Shown: in pieces, positions 7,511-13,777 of the stretch
Numbering within the stretch: the stretch's first letter is position 1
Layout: every line of letters starts with the position of its first letter
Source: Lachnospiraceae bacterium UBA3638
GTDB taxonomy: Bacteria > Bacillota > Clostridia > Lachnospirales > Lachnospiraceae
NCBI GenBank assembly: GCA_002373595.1
Contig: DFKT01000092.1
Coordinates: 1-16,495 of the forward strand
Direction: 5' to 3'
DNA length: 16,495 nt
The notes under the pieces: generated by a model
What the model was told of the DNA's origin: nothing
Database searches by the model: none
Seen by the model: only the letters and a program-made list of their open reading frames with translations
Position numbers and translations under genes: made by a program

Positions 7511-9097
7511 ATGAGAATAACCAACAAGATAATGCAGAGGAATAACCTCTCAAATATCAATACCAATAAGATCCTCGAGGATAAGCTCTCCAACCAGCTC
7601 TCAACCGAGAAAAAGGTTACGAGACCTTCCGATGATCCTGTTATAGCGATAAGAGCTCTCAGACTTCGCACCAATGTTACCGAGGTTACTCAGTATTATG
7701 ACAGAAATGTCAGTGATGCGAACAGTTGGCTCACCATCACCGAGGATGCACTCAAGTCTCTCTCCGATGTTATCACCGGTATGATCGGACAGTGCACCAG
7801 CGGCTCCAAGGGTGACCTTACCGCGAAGGACAGACAGATCATCCTCGAGCAGCTCCGTGCTTATTCCGATGAAGTCTACAAGACCGGCGATGCGGACTAT
7901 GCAGGCAGATACGTCTTCACCGGATATCGCACCGATACCCCGCTTAGCTTCCAGAAGGCGGCCGTCCGTGAGTATACTCTCACCGAGCAGATAGACAAGG
8001 ACGTGATAGATACCATCACAACCGTAAACAGCGGCGCATCCAAGAAATGGACTGCTGCGAACTTTGATACCGATGCCGATGTAACCGCACTTGATGAGCA
8101 GGACATCAGCCAGAAGACCAACTACCGCATCAGACTCGCATACGACAATCTCGATCAGGTCGATGCATCCGGGATCGACATCAGCTACTGGACCGGTCCC
8201 GACAGATCTAAGACCCCACAGACACTCGGAGTAACGAGCGTAGTCAGCAAAAATACCGATCCCTACTCCAACGTAGGTGACGATGATGTCATAATGGTAT
8301 ATGAGACCGGAGAGCTTCTCCTCGGCAAGAACGCTTACGACAAGCTCATGGGCGTCACCGACGATCCCACGACTGCCGGGGACGAGAGCGAGATCCGCAT
8401 CACCTATCAGAAGTCCGAATGGACCGCTACGGACCTTCGCCCCGAGCATTACTTCTACTGCAAGGCCAAGGATGCCGTAAAAGACCCTTCGACCGGCGTG
8501 ATAACTGTGGACGATGCAAGTGAGATAGAGTATAATAAAGATTACCTTGATACCACACTTGAGCGCCAGCCGATCGAGTACGATGTAGGATTCAACACCA
8601 CGATCCGTATCAACTCCACCGCCGACGAGTGCTTCAAGCTCGGTATCAGGAGAGAGGTTGACGATATACTCGAAGGACTTTCCAATCTCGACGAGCTCGA
8701 GAAGGTAAAAGAGGACATCGAGGCCAAGATCGCAGCCACCAACAACCAGACGGACCTCGACAAGTTAAATACCCAGCTGGATGCGGTAAATAAGTCCCTC
8801 ACCTATGCGAGAGACATCTGTCAGAAGCGTTTTGAGAAGGGTATCACTACCTTCCAGAAGTACCTCAGCGAGACCAGCCACGCCATCACCGCCAACGGTA
8901 CCCGCTCGGCGAAGCTCGATATGATAAAGAGCCGTTTGCAGACCCAGAAGACCACTTTCGAGACCCTGCAGAGCGAGAACGAGGACATAGACGTGACCGA
9001 AGTTGCCATCCATCTTTCCAGCGCGGAGACCACCTACCAGGCGGCACTTATGGCGACCGGCAAGATAATGCAGAACACTCTGCTGAACTACCTGTAA
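7511..9097 (+). CDS. flgL: FlgL, hook-filament junction protein (enlarged)
   Basis: This 528-residue protein has the FlgL/flagellin-type N-terminus: MRITNKIMQRN, then KLSNQLSTEKKVTRPSDDPV (residues about 27-46), the conserved RPSDDP motif of the family. The C-terminal helix (about 460-528) has SRLQTQKTTFETLQSENEDID and AALMATGKIMQNTLLNYL-type heptads. FlgL sits between FlgK and the flagellin filament. Members in Bacillus are about 300 residues, so this one carries roughly 200 extra residues in its surface domain (about 140-400), rich in Asp, Thr and Tyr. That matches the enlargement seen in both FlgK copies. GAGGGA at 7499-7504 sits 6 bases before the ATG. Its mRNA start region follows the double hairpin. 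The downstream spacer leads into fliW. Confidence 0.94.
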   Translation: MRITNKIMQRNNLSNINTNKILEDKLSNQLSTEKKVTRPSDDPVIAIRALRLRTNVTEVTQYYDRNVSDANSWLTITEDALKSLSDVITGMIGQCTSGSKGDLTAKDRQIILEQLRAYSDEVYKTGDADYAGRYVFTGYRTDTPLSFQKAAVREYTLTEQIDKDVIDTITTVNSGASKKWTAANFDTDADVTALDEQDISQKTNYRIRLAYDNLDQVDASGIDISYWTGPDRSKTPQTLGVTSVVSKNTDPYSNVGDDDVIMVYETGELLLGKNAYDKLMGVTDDPTTAGDESEIRITYQKSEWTATDLRPEHYFYCKAKDAVKDPSTGVITVDDASEIEYNKDYLDTTLERQPIEYDVGFNTTIRINSTADECFKLGIRREVDDILEGLSNLDELEKVKEDIEAKIAATNNQTDLDKLNTQLDAVNKSLTYARDICQKRFEKGITTFQKYLSETSHAITANGTRSAKLDMIKSRLQTQKTTFETLQSENEDIDVTEVAIHLSSAETTYQAALMATGKIMQNTLLNYL

Positions 9098-9156
9098 TAC
9101 CCGTTACCAAGGCTACCCAGCCGTATCAGACTCTGATCGGTTGAAAATATTTTTTA

Positions 9157-9175
9157 GCGCGGAGCGCGAAAGGAG
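9157..9175 (+). promoter_or_regulatory. Paired GGA motifs in the fliW leader, possible CsrA site
   Basis: GCGC (9157-9160) and GCGC (9164-9167) form a 4-bp stem that places GGA (9161-9163) in a three-base loop. A register-shifted CGCG stem with loop GAG is equally possible. A second GGA lies in the Shine-Dalgarno AAGGAG (9170-9175). One GGA in a hairpin plus one in the ribosome binding site is the arrangement known for CsrA repression. Since csrA is the next gene but one, autoregulation is plausible but unproven. Confidence 0.4.
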
Positions 9176-9181
9176 CACAGC

Positions 9182-9646
9182 ATGCTTGTAAACACCAAAG
9201 TTTTCGGAGAAGTTGAAATCGCAGACGACAAGATCATCACCTTTGACAACGGCATTATCGGTTTCCCTGATCTCAAGAAATTCGCATTGGTTCACGATGT
9301 AGAAAAGGGATCGGACGCAGGCATCAGATATCTTCAGTCCATCGACGAGCCCGCATTTGCGATGCCCGTTATGGATCCCCTCATTGTAAAGCCCGACTAC
9401 AACCCTCAGGTTAACGCAGAGCTCCTCTCCGGACTCGGCGATCTTACCGAGGAGAACGTCGTAGTATTTGTAACCGTTACCGTACCCAGAGACCTTACCA
9501 AGATGACCGTTAACCTTCAGGGACCCATCGTTATCAATCATGAGACCTGCAAGGCTGCACAGGTTATCGTGGACAGCCCCGACTATTCGGTCAAATTCCA
9601 CATTTACGAGATCCTCAAGGCTCAGCAGGCAAAGAAGGAGGACTGA
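9182..9646 (+). CDS. fliW: FliW, flagellar assembly factor and CsrA antagonist
   Basis: This 154-residue protein has the usual FliW length and features: an N-terminal TKVFGEVEI segment, FDNGIIGFPDLKKF (residues about 21-34), the PLIVKPDY segment, VVVFVTVT and the LQGPIVIN motif (about 114-121). In Bacillus subtilis FliW binds either flagellin (Hag) or CsrA. Free flagellin titrates FliW and releases CsrA to repress flagellin translation, giving a partner-switching homeostat. Here csrA follows immediately: the fliW stop (9644-9646) is one base from the csrA ATG, so the two are translationally coupled. The ribosome binding site is AAGGAG, 6 bases before the start. The flagellin gene itself is not in the window. 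Confidence 0.96.
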   Translation: MLVNTKVFGEVEIADDKIITFDNGIIGFPDLKKFALVHDVEKGSDAGIRYLQSIDEPAFAMPVMDPLIVKPDYNPQVNAELLSGLGDLTEENVVVFVTVTVPRDLTKMTVNLQGPIVINHETCKAAQVIVDSPDYSVKFHIYEILKAQQAKKED

Positions 9647-9647
9647 T

Positions 9648-9860
9648 ATGCTCGCACTCTCCCGTAAAAAGGGCGAAGCTCTTATAATCAACAATAACAT
9701 AGAGATCACCGTGCTTGAGATCAAGGGAGACCAGGTCAAGCTCGGCATCTCCGCACCGAAGGAGGTGCCCATTTACCGCAAGGAGGTATACCTTCAGATC
9801 CAGGATGCCAATAAAGAGGCAACCGAGGGCGTTGAGGCACTCCGCAATCTCTTCGGATAA
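9648..9860 (+). CDS. csrA: CsrA, post-transcriptional regulator binding GGA motifs
   Basis: This is a 70-residue CsrA with the canonical start LALSRKKGEALII and the VPIYRKEVY segment carrying Arg44, one of the RNA-contacting residues of the family. CsrA acts as a dimer that binds GGA in mRNA leaders and usually blocks ribosomes. The start at 9648 is chosen because AAGGAGG (9635-9641) lies 6 bases upstream and because it gives the standard CsrA N-terminus; an in-frame ATG at 9540 lies deep inside fliW and is not used. Asn55, reported as important for FliW contact in Bacillus, is present at the same number. The C-terminal extension past residue 50 is typical of the FliW-responsive type. A terminator follows 10 bases after the stop. 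Confidence 0.97.
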   Translation: MLALSRKKGEALIINNNIEITVLEIKGDQVKLGISAPKEVPIYRKEVYLQIQDANKEATEGVEALRNLFG

Positions 9861-9869
9861 AAAACCAAG

Positions 9870-9918
9870 GAATCCCGTCTTTTTAAGACACCCCGTCTGC
9901 CGGACGGGATTCTTTTTT
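9870..9918 (+). terminator. Rho-independent terminator of the flagellar operon
   Basis: GAATCCCGTC (9870-9879) pairs with GACGGGATTC (9903-9912), followed by six T (9913-9918). The 23-base loop holds a second copy of CCCGTC (9892-9897) that can pair with the same right arm as a shorter stem. A small stem GTCTT/AAGAC (9877-9889) competes with the long form. Either way the right arm and T run end transcription after csrA. Confidence 0.9.
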
Positions 9919-9933
9919 GTAGAAGTGCCGTTC

Positions 9934-9962
9934 TTGACACCACAGTCAAATATCAGTAGAAT
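9934..9962 (+). promoter_or_regulatory. Sigma-A promoter of greA-lysS
   Basis: TTGACA (9934-9939), a 17-base spacer, then TAGAAT (9957-9962). This is a perfect -35 with a five-of-six -10. It lies just after the flagellar terminator and should start transcription near 9969. Confidence 0.88.
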
Positions 9963-9967
9963 TAGCG

Positions 9968-9989
9968 TATTGTTTTTCGGTAAACAATA
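9968..9989 (+). promoter_or_regulatory. 5' leader hairpin of greA
   Basis: TATTGTTT (9968-9975) pairs with AAACAATA (9982-9989) around the loop TTCGGT. It falls right at the predicted transcript start, so it may cap the 5' end and stabilise the mRNA. Function is inferred from position only. Confidence 0.45.
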
Positions 9990-10012
9990 ATCATAGAAAG
10001 AAGGGAATTAAA

Positions 10013-10492
10013 ATGGCAGATAAGAAAAACATTCTTACCTATGAAGGACTGACCAAATACGAGGAAGAGCTCCACAATCTCAAAGTCGTAAGACGTCAGG
10101 AGGTTGCCCAGAAGATCAAGGAAGCAAGAGAGCAGGGAGACCTTTCCGAGAACGCTGAGTACGATGCTGCTAAGGACGAGCAGAGAGACATCGAGGCTCG
10201 TATCGAGGAACTCGAGAATATCCTCAAGAACGCTGAAGTAGTCGATGAGGACGAAGTAGATCTCGGCACCATCAACATCGGATGCAAGGTTAAGGTACTC
10301 GACCTCGAGCTTTCAGAGGAAGTAGAGTACAAGATAGTAGGATCCACCGAGGCCGACAGTCTCAAGGGCAGGATCTCCAACGAGAGCCCCGTAGGCAAAG
10401 CACTTATCGGTCACAAAGCGGGTGATGCGGTAACCGTAGAAACACCCGGAGGAAAGTTTACATACAAGATCATTGATATCACGAGGTCATAA
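10013..10492 (+). CDS. greA: GreA, transcription elongation (cleavage) factor
   Basis: This 159-residue protein has the two GreA domains. The N-terminal coiled coil (about 1-76) carries the acidic tip in GDLSENAEY, with Asp43 and Glu46 as the catalytic pair. The C-terminal FKBP-like domain (about 82-159) includes GRISNESPVGKALIGHKAGD. GreA enters the RNA polymerase secondary channel and stimulates cleavage of backtracked transcripts. The ATG has AGAAGGGA upstream. The lysS gene begins 2 bases after the greA stop, so the two are cotranscribed, a pairing common in Clostridia and Bacilli. Confidence 0.97.
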   Translation: MADKKNILTYEGLTKYEEELHNLKVVRRQEVAQKIKEAREQGDLSENAEYDAAKDEQRDIEARIEELENILKNAEVVDEDEVDLGTINIGCKVKVLDLELSEEVEYKIVGSTEADSLKGRISNESPVGKALIGHKAGDAVTVETPGGKFTYKIIDITRS

Positions 10493-10494
10493 AA

Positions 10495-12114
10495 GTGGCA
10501 GAGGCTAAGGAAAACAAGAACAATCAGACTCAGGACCTTAATCAGCTCTTAAAGGTCCGCAGGGAGAAGCTCGCAGCGCTTCAGGAAGCGGGACGCGATC
10601 CCTTCCTTATCACGAAATACGACCAGACTCATCACACAGATGATGTAAAGTCGCTCTATGAGGCTCTTGAGAAAGAGCTCCTTGGCGACCGCGCACCCGT
10701 CGATGTGACCGGTATGGATGAGGAAGCGGCAAAGGAAGCCAAAAAGGCAGACTACAATGAGCGTCGTGCGATAATGGATGCACATCCGATCCATGTCAGC
10801 ATCGCAGGCAGGATGATGTTTAAGCGCGTAATGGGCAAGGCATCCTTCTGCAATCTCCGCGATCTCAAAGGCGATGTACAGGTCTATGTCGCAAGAGACA
10901 GCATCGGAGAGGAGCCCTATGCCGACTTCAAGAAGTCTGATATAGGAGATATCTACGGAGTAAAGGGATATGTATTCCGCACCATGACCGGAGAGATATC
11001 CGTTCATGCTGAGGAGATTACGCTCCTTACCAAGAGCCTCCAGATACTTCCCGAGAAATTCCACGGCCTTACCGATACCGATATGAGGTATCGTCAGAGA
11101 TATGTAGACCTCACTATGAATACCGAGAGCAGAGAGGTATTCATCAAGAGATCCAAGATGATCCGCGAGATCAGGAACTTCCTCGCAGATCGTGATTTTA
11201 TGGAAGTCGAGACTCCCACCCTCGTGCCCAATGCAGGCGGGGCGGCAGCCAGACCTTTCGAGACCCATTACAATGCGCTCGATGAGGATGTAAAGCTTCG
11301 CATATCCCTCGAGCTCTACCTCAAGAGACTCATAGTAGGCGGACTTGAGAGAGTTTATGAGATCGGACGCGTATATCGTAATGAGGGTATCGACACCAGA
11401 CACAACCCTGAGTTCACGCTCATGGAGCTCTATCAGGCATATACCGATTACAACGGCATGATGGAACTCACCGAGAGCATGTTCAGATACCTTGCCGAGA
11501 AGGTTTGCGGTACTACTGTGATAACCTATCAGGGCAAGGAGATCGACCTTGGCAAGCCTTTCGAGAGACTTACCATGACTGATGCAGTCAAGAAGTATGC
11601 AGGCATCGATTTCGACGATCCCGCACAGGTTCCTGATGATGCAGCAGCCAAGGCTCTTGCCGGGGAGAAGCATATCGAATTCGAAGAGAGACATAAGAAG
11701 GGGGATATCCTCAATCTCTTCTTTGAAGAGTTTTGTGAGGACAAGCTGATCCAGCCGACCTTCATCATGGATCACCCGATCGAGATCTCGCCCCTTACCA
11801 AGAAGAAGCCGAACGATCCCGGAAAGGTAGAGAGATTCGAGCTCTTCATCAACGGCTGGGAGATGTGTAATGCTTATTCCGAGCTCAACGATCCCATCGA
11901 TCAGAGAGAGCGCTTTGCCGCACAGGATGCGAACGCGGCAGCAGGTGACGAAGAGGCTGAGCACACCGATGAGGATTTCCTCAATGCACTCGAGATAGGA
12001 ATGCCGCCCACAGGCGGAATAGGATATGGACTGGACCGTCTCGCTATGTTGCTCACAGACTCACCCAGCATAAGAGATTGTCTCCTCTTTCCCACGTTAA
12101 AAAGTAGCAAATGA
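10495..12114 (+). CDS. lysS: LysS, class II lysyl-tRNA synthetase
   Basis: This 539-residue protein charges tRNA-Lys. An N-terminal OB-fold anticodon-binding region (about 95-190) is followed by the class II catalytic core. RYRQRYVDL precedes motif 1. Motif 2 is YRNEGIDTRHNPEFT (from residue 294), and motif 3 is GGIGYGLDRLAML (residues 507-519) with Arg515. It starts with GTG at 10495, with GAGG at 10483-10486, 2 bases after greA. About residues 75-90 hold a short Lys/Glu/Ala-rich insertion before the OB fold. The C-terminus reads SIRDCLLFPTLKSSK; the last few residues after FPTLK are typically variable. They lie at a boundary with foreign-looking DNA and may be supplied by an integrated element, which is inference. 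No terminator follows immediately; the first strong one is at 12347. Confidence 0.97.
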   Translation: MAEAKENKNNQTQDLNQLLKVRREKLAALQEAGRDPFLITKYDQTHHTDDVKSLYEALEKELLGDRAPVDVTGMDEEAAKEAKKADYNERRAIMDAHPIHVSIAGRMMFKRVMGKASFCNLRDLKGDVQVYVARDSIGEEPYADFKKSDIGDIYGVKGYVFRTMTGEISVHAEEITLLTKSLQILPEKFHGLTDTDMRYRQRYVDLTMNTESREVFIKRSKMIREIRNFLADRDFMEVETPTLVPNAGGAAARPFETHYNALDEDVKLRISLELYLKRLIVGGLERVYEIGRVYRNEGIDTRHNPEFTLMELYQAYTDYNGMMELTESMFRYLAEKVCGTTVITYQGKEIDLGKPFERLTMTDAVKKYAGIDFDDPAQVPDDAAAKALAGEKHIEFEERHKKGDILNLFFEEFCEDKLIQPTFIMDHPIEISPLTKKKPNDPGKVERFELFINGWEMCNAYSELNDPIDQRERFAAQDANAAAGDEEAEHTDEDFLNALEIGMPPTGGIGYGLDRLAMLLTDSPSIRDCLLFPTLKSSK

Positions 12115-12346
12115 TGTAGAAGGACGCATTAAGACGCTACGTGTCGTGGCGCAACGGTCACAGTCGTATCAGGACGGAACGATGCAAATTGTCTCGATTT
12201 CTGAGGACGAAAGTGGACTGTAGCGGAACGGGATGTCAGAGTGAGAAAATGCATCGAGGATTATCACGGAACACAGTGTAGACCTCGAAAAAGCTTAAAC
12301 AGAACAAGTAACCAATCAATAGGAACAGCTTTTGAATGGTTTAACA
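12115..12346 (+). other. Noncoding GGA-rich segment, candidate structured RNA or element end
   Basis: These 232 bases after lysS have no believable gene. They contain ten GGA triplets, at 12122, 12172, 12176, 12205, 12215, 12225, 12231, 12258, 12268 and 12322. Eight of them fall within 99 bases, where about one or two would be expected by chance. Three are in the repeated hexamer CGGAAC (12175, 12224, 12267). Several helices can form: GACGC/GTGTC (12133-12145), GTGGC/GTCAC (12146-12161), CGATGCA/TGCATCG (12180-12186 with 12250-12256) with inner TCTC/GAGA and TTCTGA/TCAGAG pairings, and AGG...CCT with CAC/GTG (12257-12285). Several GGAs fall in loops. No clear promoter is seen. It could be a lysS 3' UTR, a small RNA, or an integrase/partition binding region. 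Confidence 0.45.
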
Positions 12347-12386
12347 GGCACTTACTTTAGTGAAAACTGGAGTAGGTGCCTTTTTT
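12347..12386 (+). terminator. Strong terminator with 15-bp stem and GAAA tetraloop
   Basis: A 15-nt arm (12347-12361) pairs completely with 12366-12380, three pairs being G-U, around the tetraloop GAAA. Six T follow (12381-12386). It ends any transcript from lysS or the GGA-rich segment and insulates the first element gene. Confidence 0.93.
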
Positions 12387-12437
12387 CGTGCTTGGGTGTA
12401 ACTGTAAACAATCGGTTTTAGCTGAAAGGAGATCAAG

Positions 12438-12731
12438 ATGCCAAAGAGAACCAAAGAAGAGATTGCTGCAGAAAAAGAGAAGGAGAAACTTCGGGCATTA
12501 CGCAGAGGCCCGGATCTTGAGCGTTTTCTTGAAGGTAAAAAGAGGACTTTTGTTTCTTATGCCCAGGGTGCAAGGATCTATTCGATGAATTATTACTCGT
12601 TCGTTACTCTTGCTAAAGCGGCAAAAGCGAATATCCGAATCAAGAAAAACGTGGTCATCGATCTGGATATTATTGAAGAATACTTGGAAAAACAGTGCAT
12701 GGAAGAAAACGGAGGTAGTGAGGATGTATAG
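12438..12731 (+). CDS. Small excisionase-like DNA-binding protein (DUF6462-like), copy 1
   Basis: This is a 97-residue protein. Residues 1-35 are charged (Lys/Glu/Arg) and probably form a helix. Residues about 37-86 have the layout of a MerR/Xis-type winged helix: FVSYAQGARIYSM, SFVTLAKAAKA as the recognition region, IRIKKNVVID as the wing, and IIEEYLEK as a closing helix. It resembles the DUF6462 proteins of Clostridia mobile elements; that name is from memory and not checked. It probably binds DNA and may control the partition operon or excision. AAAGGAG (12425-12431) lies 6 bases before the start. The next gene is a paralogue overlapping it by 8 bases. Confidence 0.75.
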   Translation: MPKRTKEEIAAEKEKEKLRALRRGPDLERFLEGKKRTFVSYAQGARIYSMNYYSFVTLAKAAKANIRIKKNVVIDLDIIEEYLEKQCMEENGGSEDV

Positions 12732-12981
12732 TAGAGGAAAATCGAAGAATCCCGATAAGCAGGAAAAACTGGATGCCATGGCAAAGCAGTTTGCTACAAG
12801 CGGTAAGAAAAAATGGGTGCGTTATGATGAGGGCGCTTTGCTCTATTCCATGGGGATTCATTCATTTACGGATTTAGCCAAGGAAGCCAAGGCAGTTTAT
12901 CACATCAAAAGAATCGTTTTAGTAAACACAGAAAAACTGGATGAGTACATCGAAGTGATGTACAGCGATGATCCGGAATAG
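12724..12981 (+). CDS. Small excisionase-like DNA-binding protein (DUF6462-like), copy 2
   Basis: This 85-residue protein is a paralogue of the preceding one: WVRYDEGALLYSM, SFTDLAKEAKA, IKRIVLVN and KLDEYIE align with the matching blocks of copy 1. The N-terminal 28 residues are Lys/Gln-rich and differ. The start at 12724 is chosen because GGAGG (12711-12715) lies 8 bases before it; an upstream in-frame ATG at 12610 is inside copy 1 and has no ribosome binding site. The gene overlaps the end of copy 1 by 8 bases and is followed 13 bases later by parA, so all are one operon. The two could form a heterodimer or bind different sites; that is inference. Confidence 0.75.
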   Translation: MYSRGKSKNPDKQEKLDAMAKQFATSGKKKWVRYDEGALLYSMGIHSFTDLAKEAKAVYHIKRIVLVNTEKLDEYIEVMYSDDPE

Positions 12982-12994
12982 GAGGGTGAAAAAT

Positions 12995-13777
12995 ATGTGC
13001 AAGGTTATTTCCATATGTAATCAGAAAGGTGGAGTCGGCAAGACCACTACAGCTGTAAATCTCGGCATCGGACTGGCTTCCGAAGGTAATAAGGTTTTAT
13101 TGATCGACGGAGATCCGCAGGGGTCTCTGACGATCAGTCTCGGTTACAGAGAACCGGACAGACTTTATCATACTTTGGCTTCTTTACTTTCCGAAGTCAT
13201 GGAAGAGCAGAAACCATCGGTTAGTCAGACGATCATTCATCATGAGGAAGGAGTGGATCTGATTCCGGCGAATATCGAGTTGTCAGCTCTTGAGATCAAT
13301 CTTGTAAATGTCATGAGCAGGGAAGTGATGCTCCGGAGTCTTGTTGAAAATATAAGACCATATTATGATTATATCATCATCGATTGTATGCCTTCTCTTG
13401 GAATGCTTACGATAAATGCCCTGGCTTGTGCGGACAGCGTGTTGATCCCTGTCCAGGCAGCTTATCTTCCGGTAAAGGGATTAGAGCAGCTTATCAAAAC
13501 CATCGGCCGTGTCCAGCGGAGACTTAACAAGAAACTTCGTATCGAAGGGATCCTGCTCACGATGGTTGATGCCAGGACAAATTATGCCAAGGATATTTCC
13601 AAGCTTGTTGTTGATACCTACTCTGATCAGATCGGAGTGTTTGAAACATTGATCCCTCTTTCTGTAAGAGCTGCAGAGATCAGCGCGGAAGGTTCCAGTA
13701 TTTATCAGTACGATCCGAAAGGCAAAGCCGCCTCTGCGTACAGGACACTGACAGAGGAGGTGATGCGACATGCCTAA
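12995..13777 (+). CDS. parA: ParA/Soj-type partition ATPase
   Basis: This 260-residue protein has the deviant Walker A box KGGVGKTT (residues 11-18), the A' motif DGDPQG (38-43) and the Walker B region IIIDCMPSLG (127-136). There is no N-terminal DNA-binding domain, so it is of the short Soj/type Ib-like kind. ParA forms ATP-dependent dimers on nonspecific DNA and, with ParB bound at parS, segregates DNA. In integrated elements it helps keep the excised circle. The start at 12995 is supported by AGGAGGGTGA (12980-12989); an in-frame ATG at 12968 lies inside the previous gene without a ribosome binding site. It overlaps parB by 8 bases. Confidence 0.95.
   Translation: MCKVISICNQKGGVGKTTTAVNLGIGLASEGNKVLLIDGDPQGSLTISLGYREPDRLYHTLASLLSEVMEEQKPSVSQTIIHHEEGVDLIPANIELSALEINLVNVMSREVMLRSLVENIRPYYDYIIIDCMPSLGMLTINALACADSVLIPVQAAYLPVKGLEQLIKTIGRVQRRLNKKLRIEGILLTMVDARTNYAKDISKLVVDTYSDQIGVFETLIPLSVRAAEISAEGSSIYQYDPKGKAASAYRTLTEEVMRHA

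Noticed and set aside
7601..8449. A 282-codon open frame on the - strand opposite flgL
   Set aside because: Antisense shadow of a GC-skewed gene; no domain, and the + strand frame is clearly FlgL.
9121..9155. Possible terminator between flgL and fliW
   Set aside because: The hairpin has a bulge and the T run begins about 10 bases after the stem, so it is not a standard Rho-independent terminator.
9540..9647. Longer N-terminal version of CsrA starting inside fliW
   Set aside because: The extra 36 residues are Arg/Ser-rich out-of-frame fliW sequence. The ATG at 9648 has a strong ribosome binding site and gives a canonical CsrA start.
10549..11964. A 471-codon open frame on the - strand opposite lysS
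   Set aside because: It lies wholly inside lysS, reads as a low-complexity Leu/Ile-rich shadow of its codon bias and has no recognisable domain. LysS itself is unmistakable.
12175..12272. Three CGGAAC copies as iterons or a parS array
   Set aside because: Only six bases are shared, the spacing is uneven (49 and 43 bases) and the unit is not palindromic, unlike known parS sites.
12115..12346. T-box or lysine riboswitch near lysS
   Set aside because: The segment lies after, not before, lysS. CGGAAC resembles only part of the T-box GGTGGAACC motif, and none of the lysine riboswitch core motifs are present.
12390..12437. Imperfect repeat TAAAC/GTTTTA as a partition site
   Set aside because: Arms of unequal length in AT-rich leader sequence; too weak to call.
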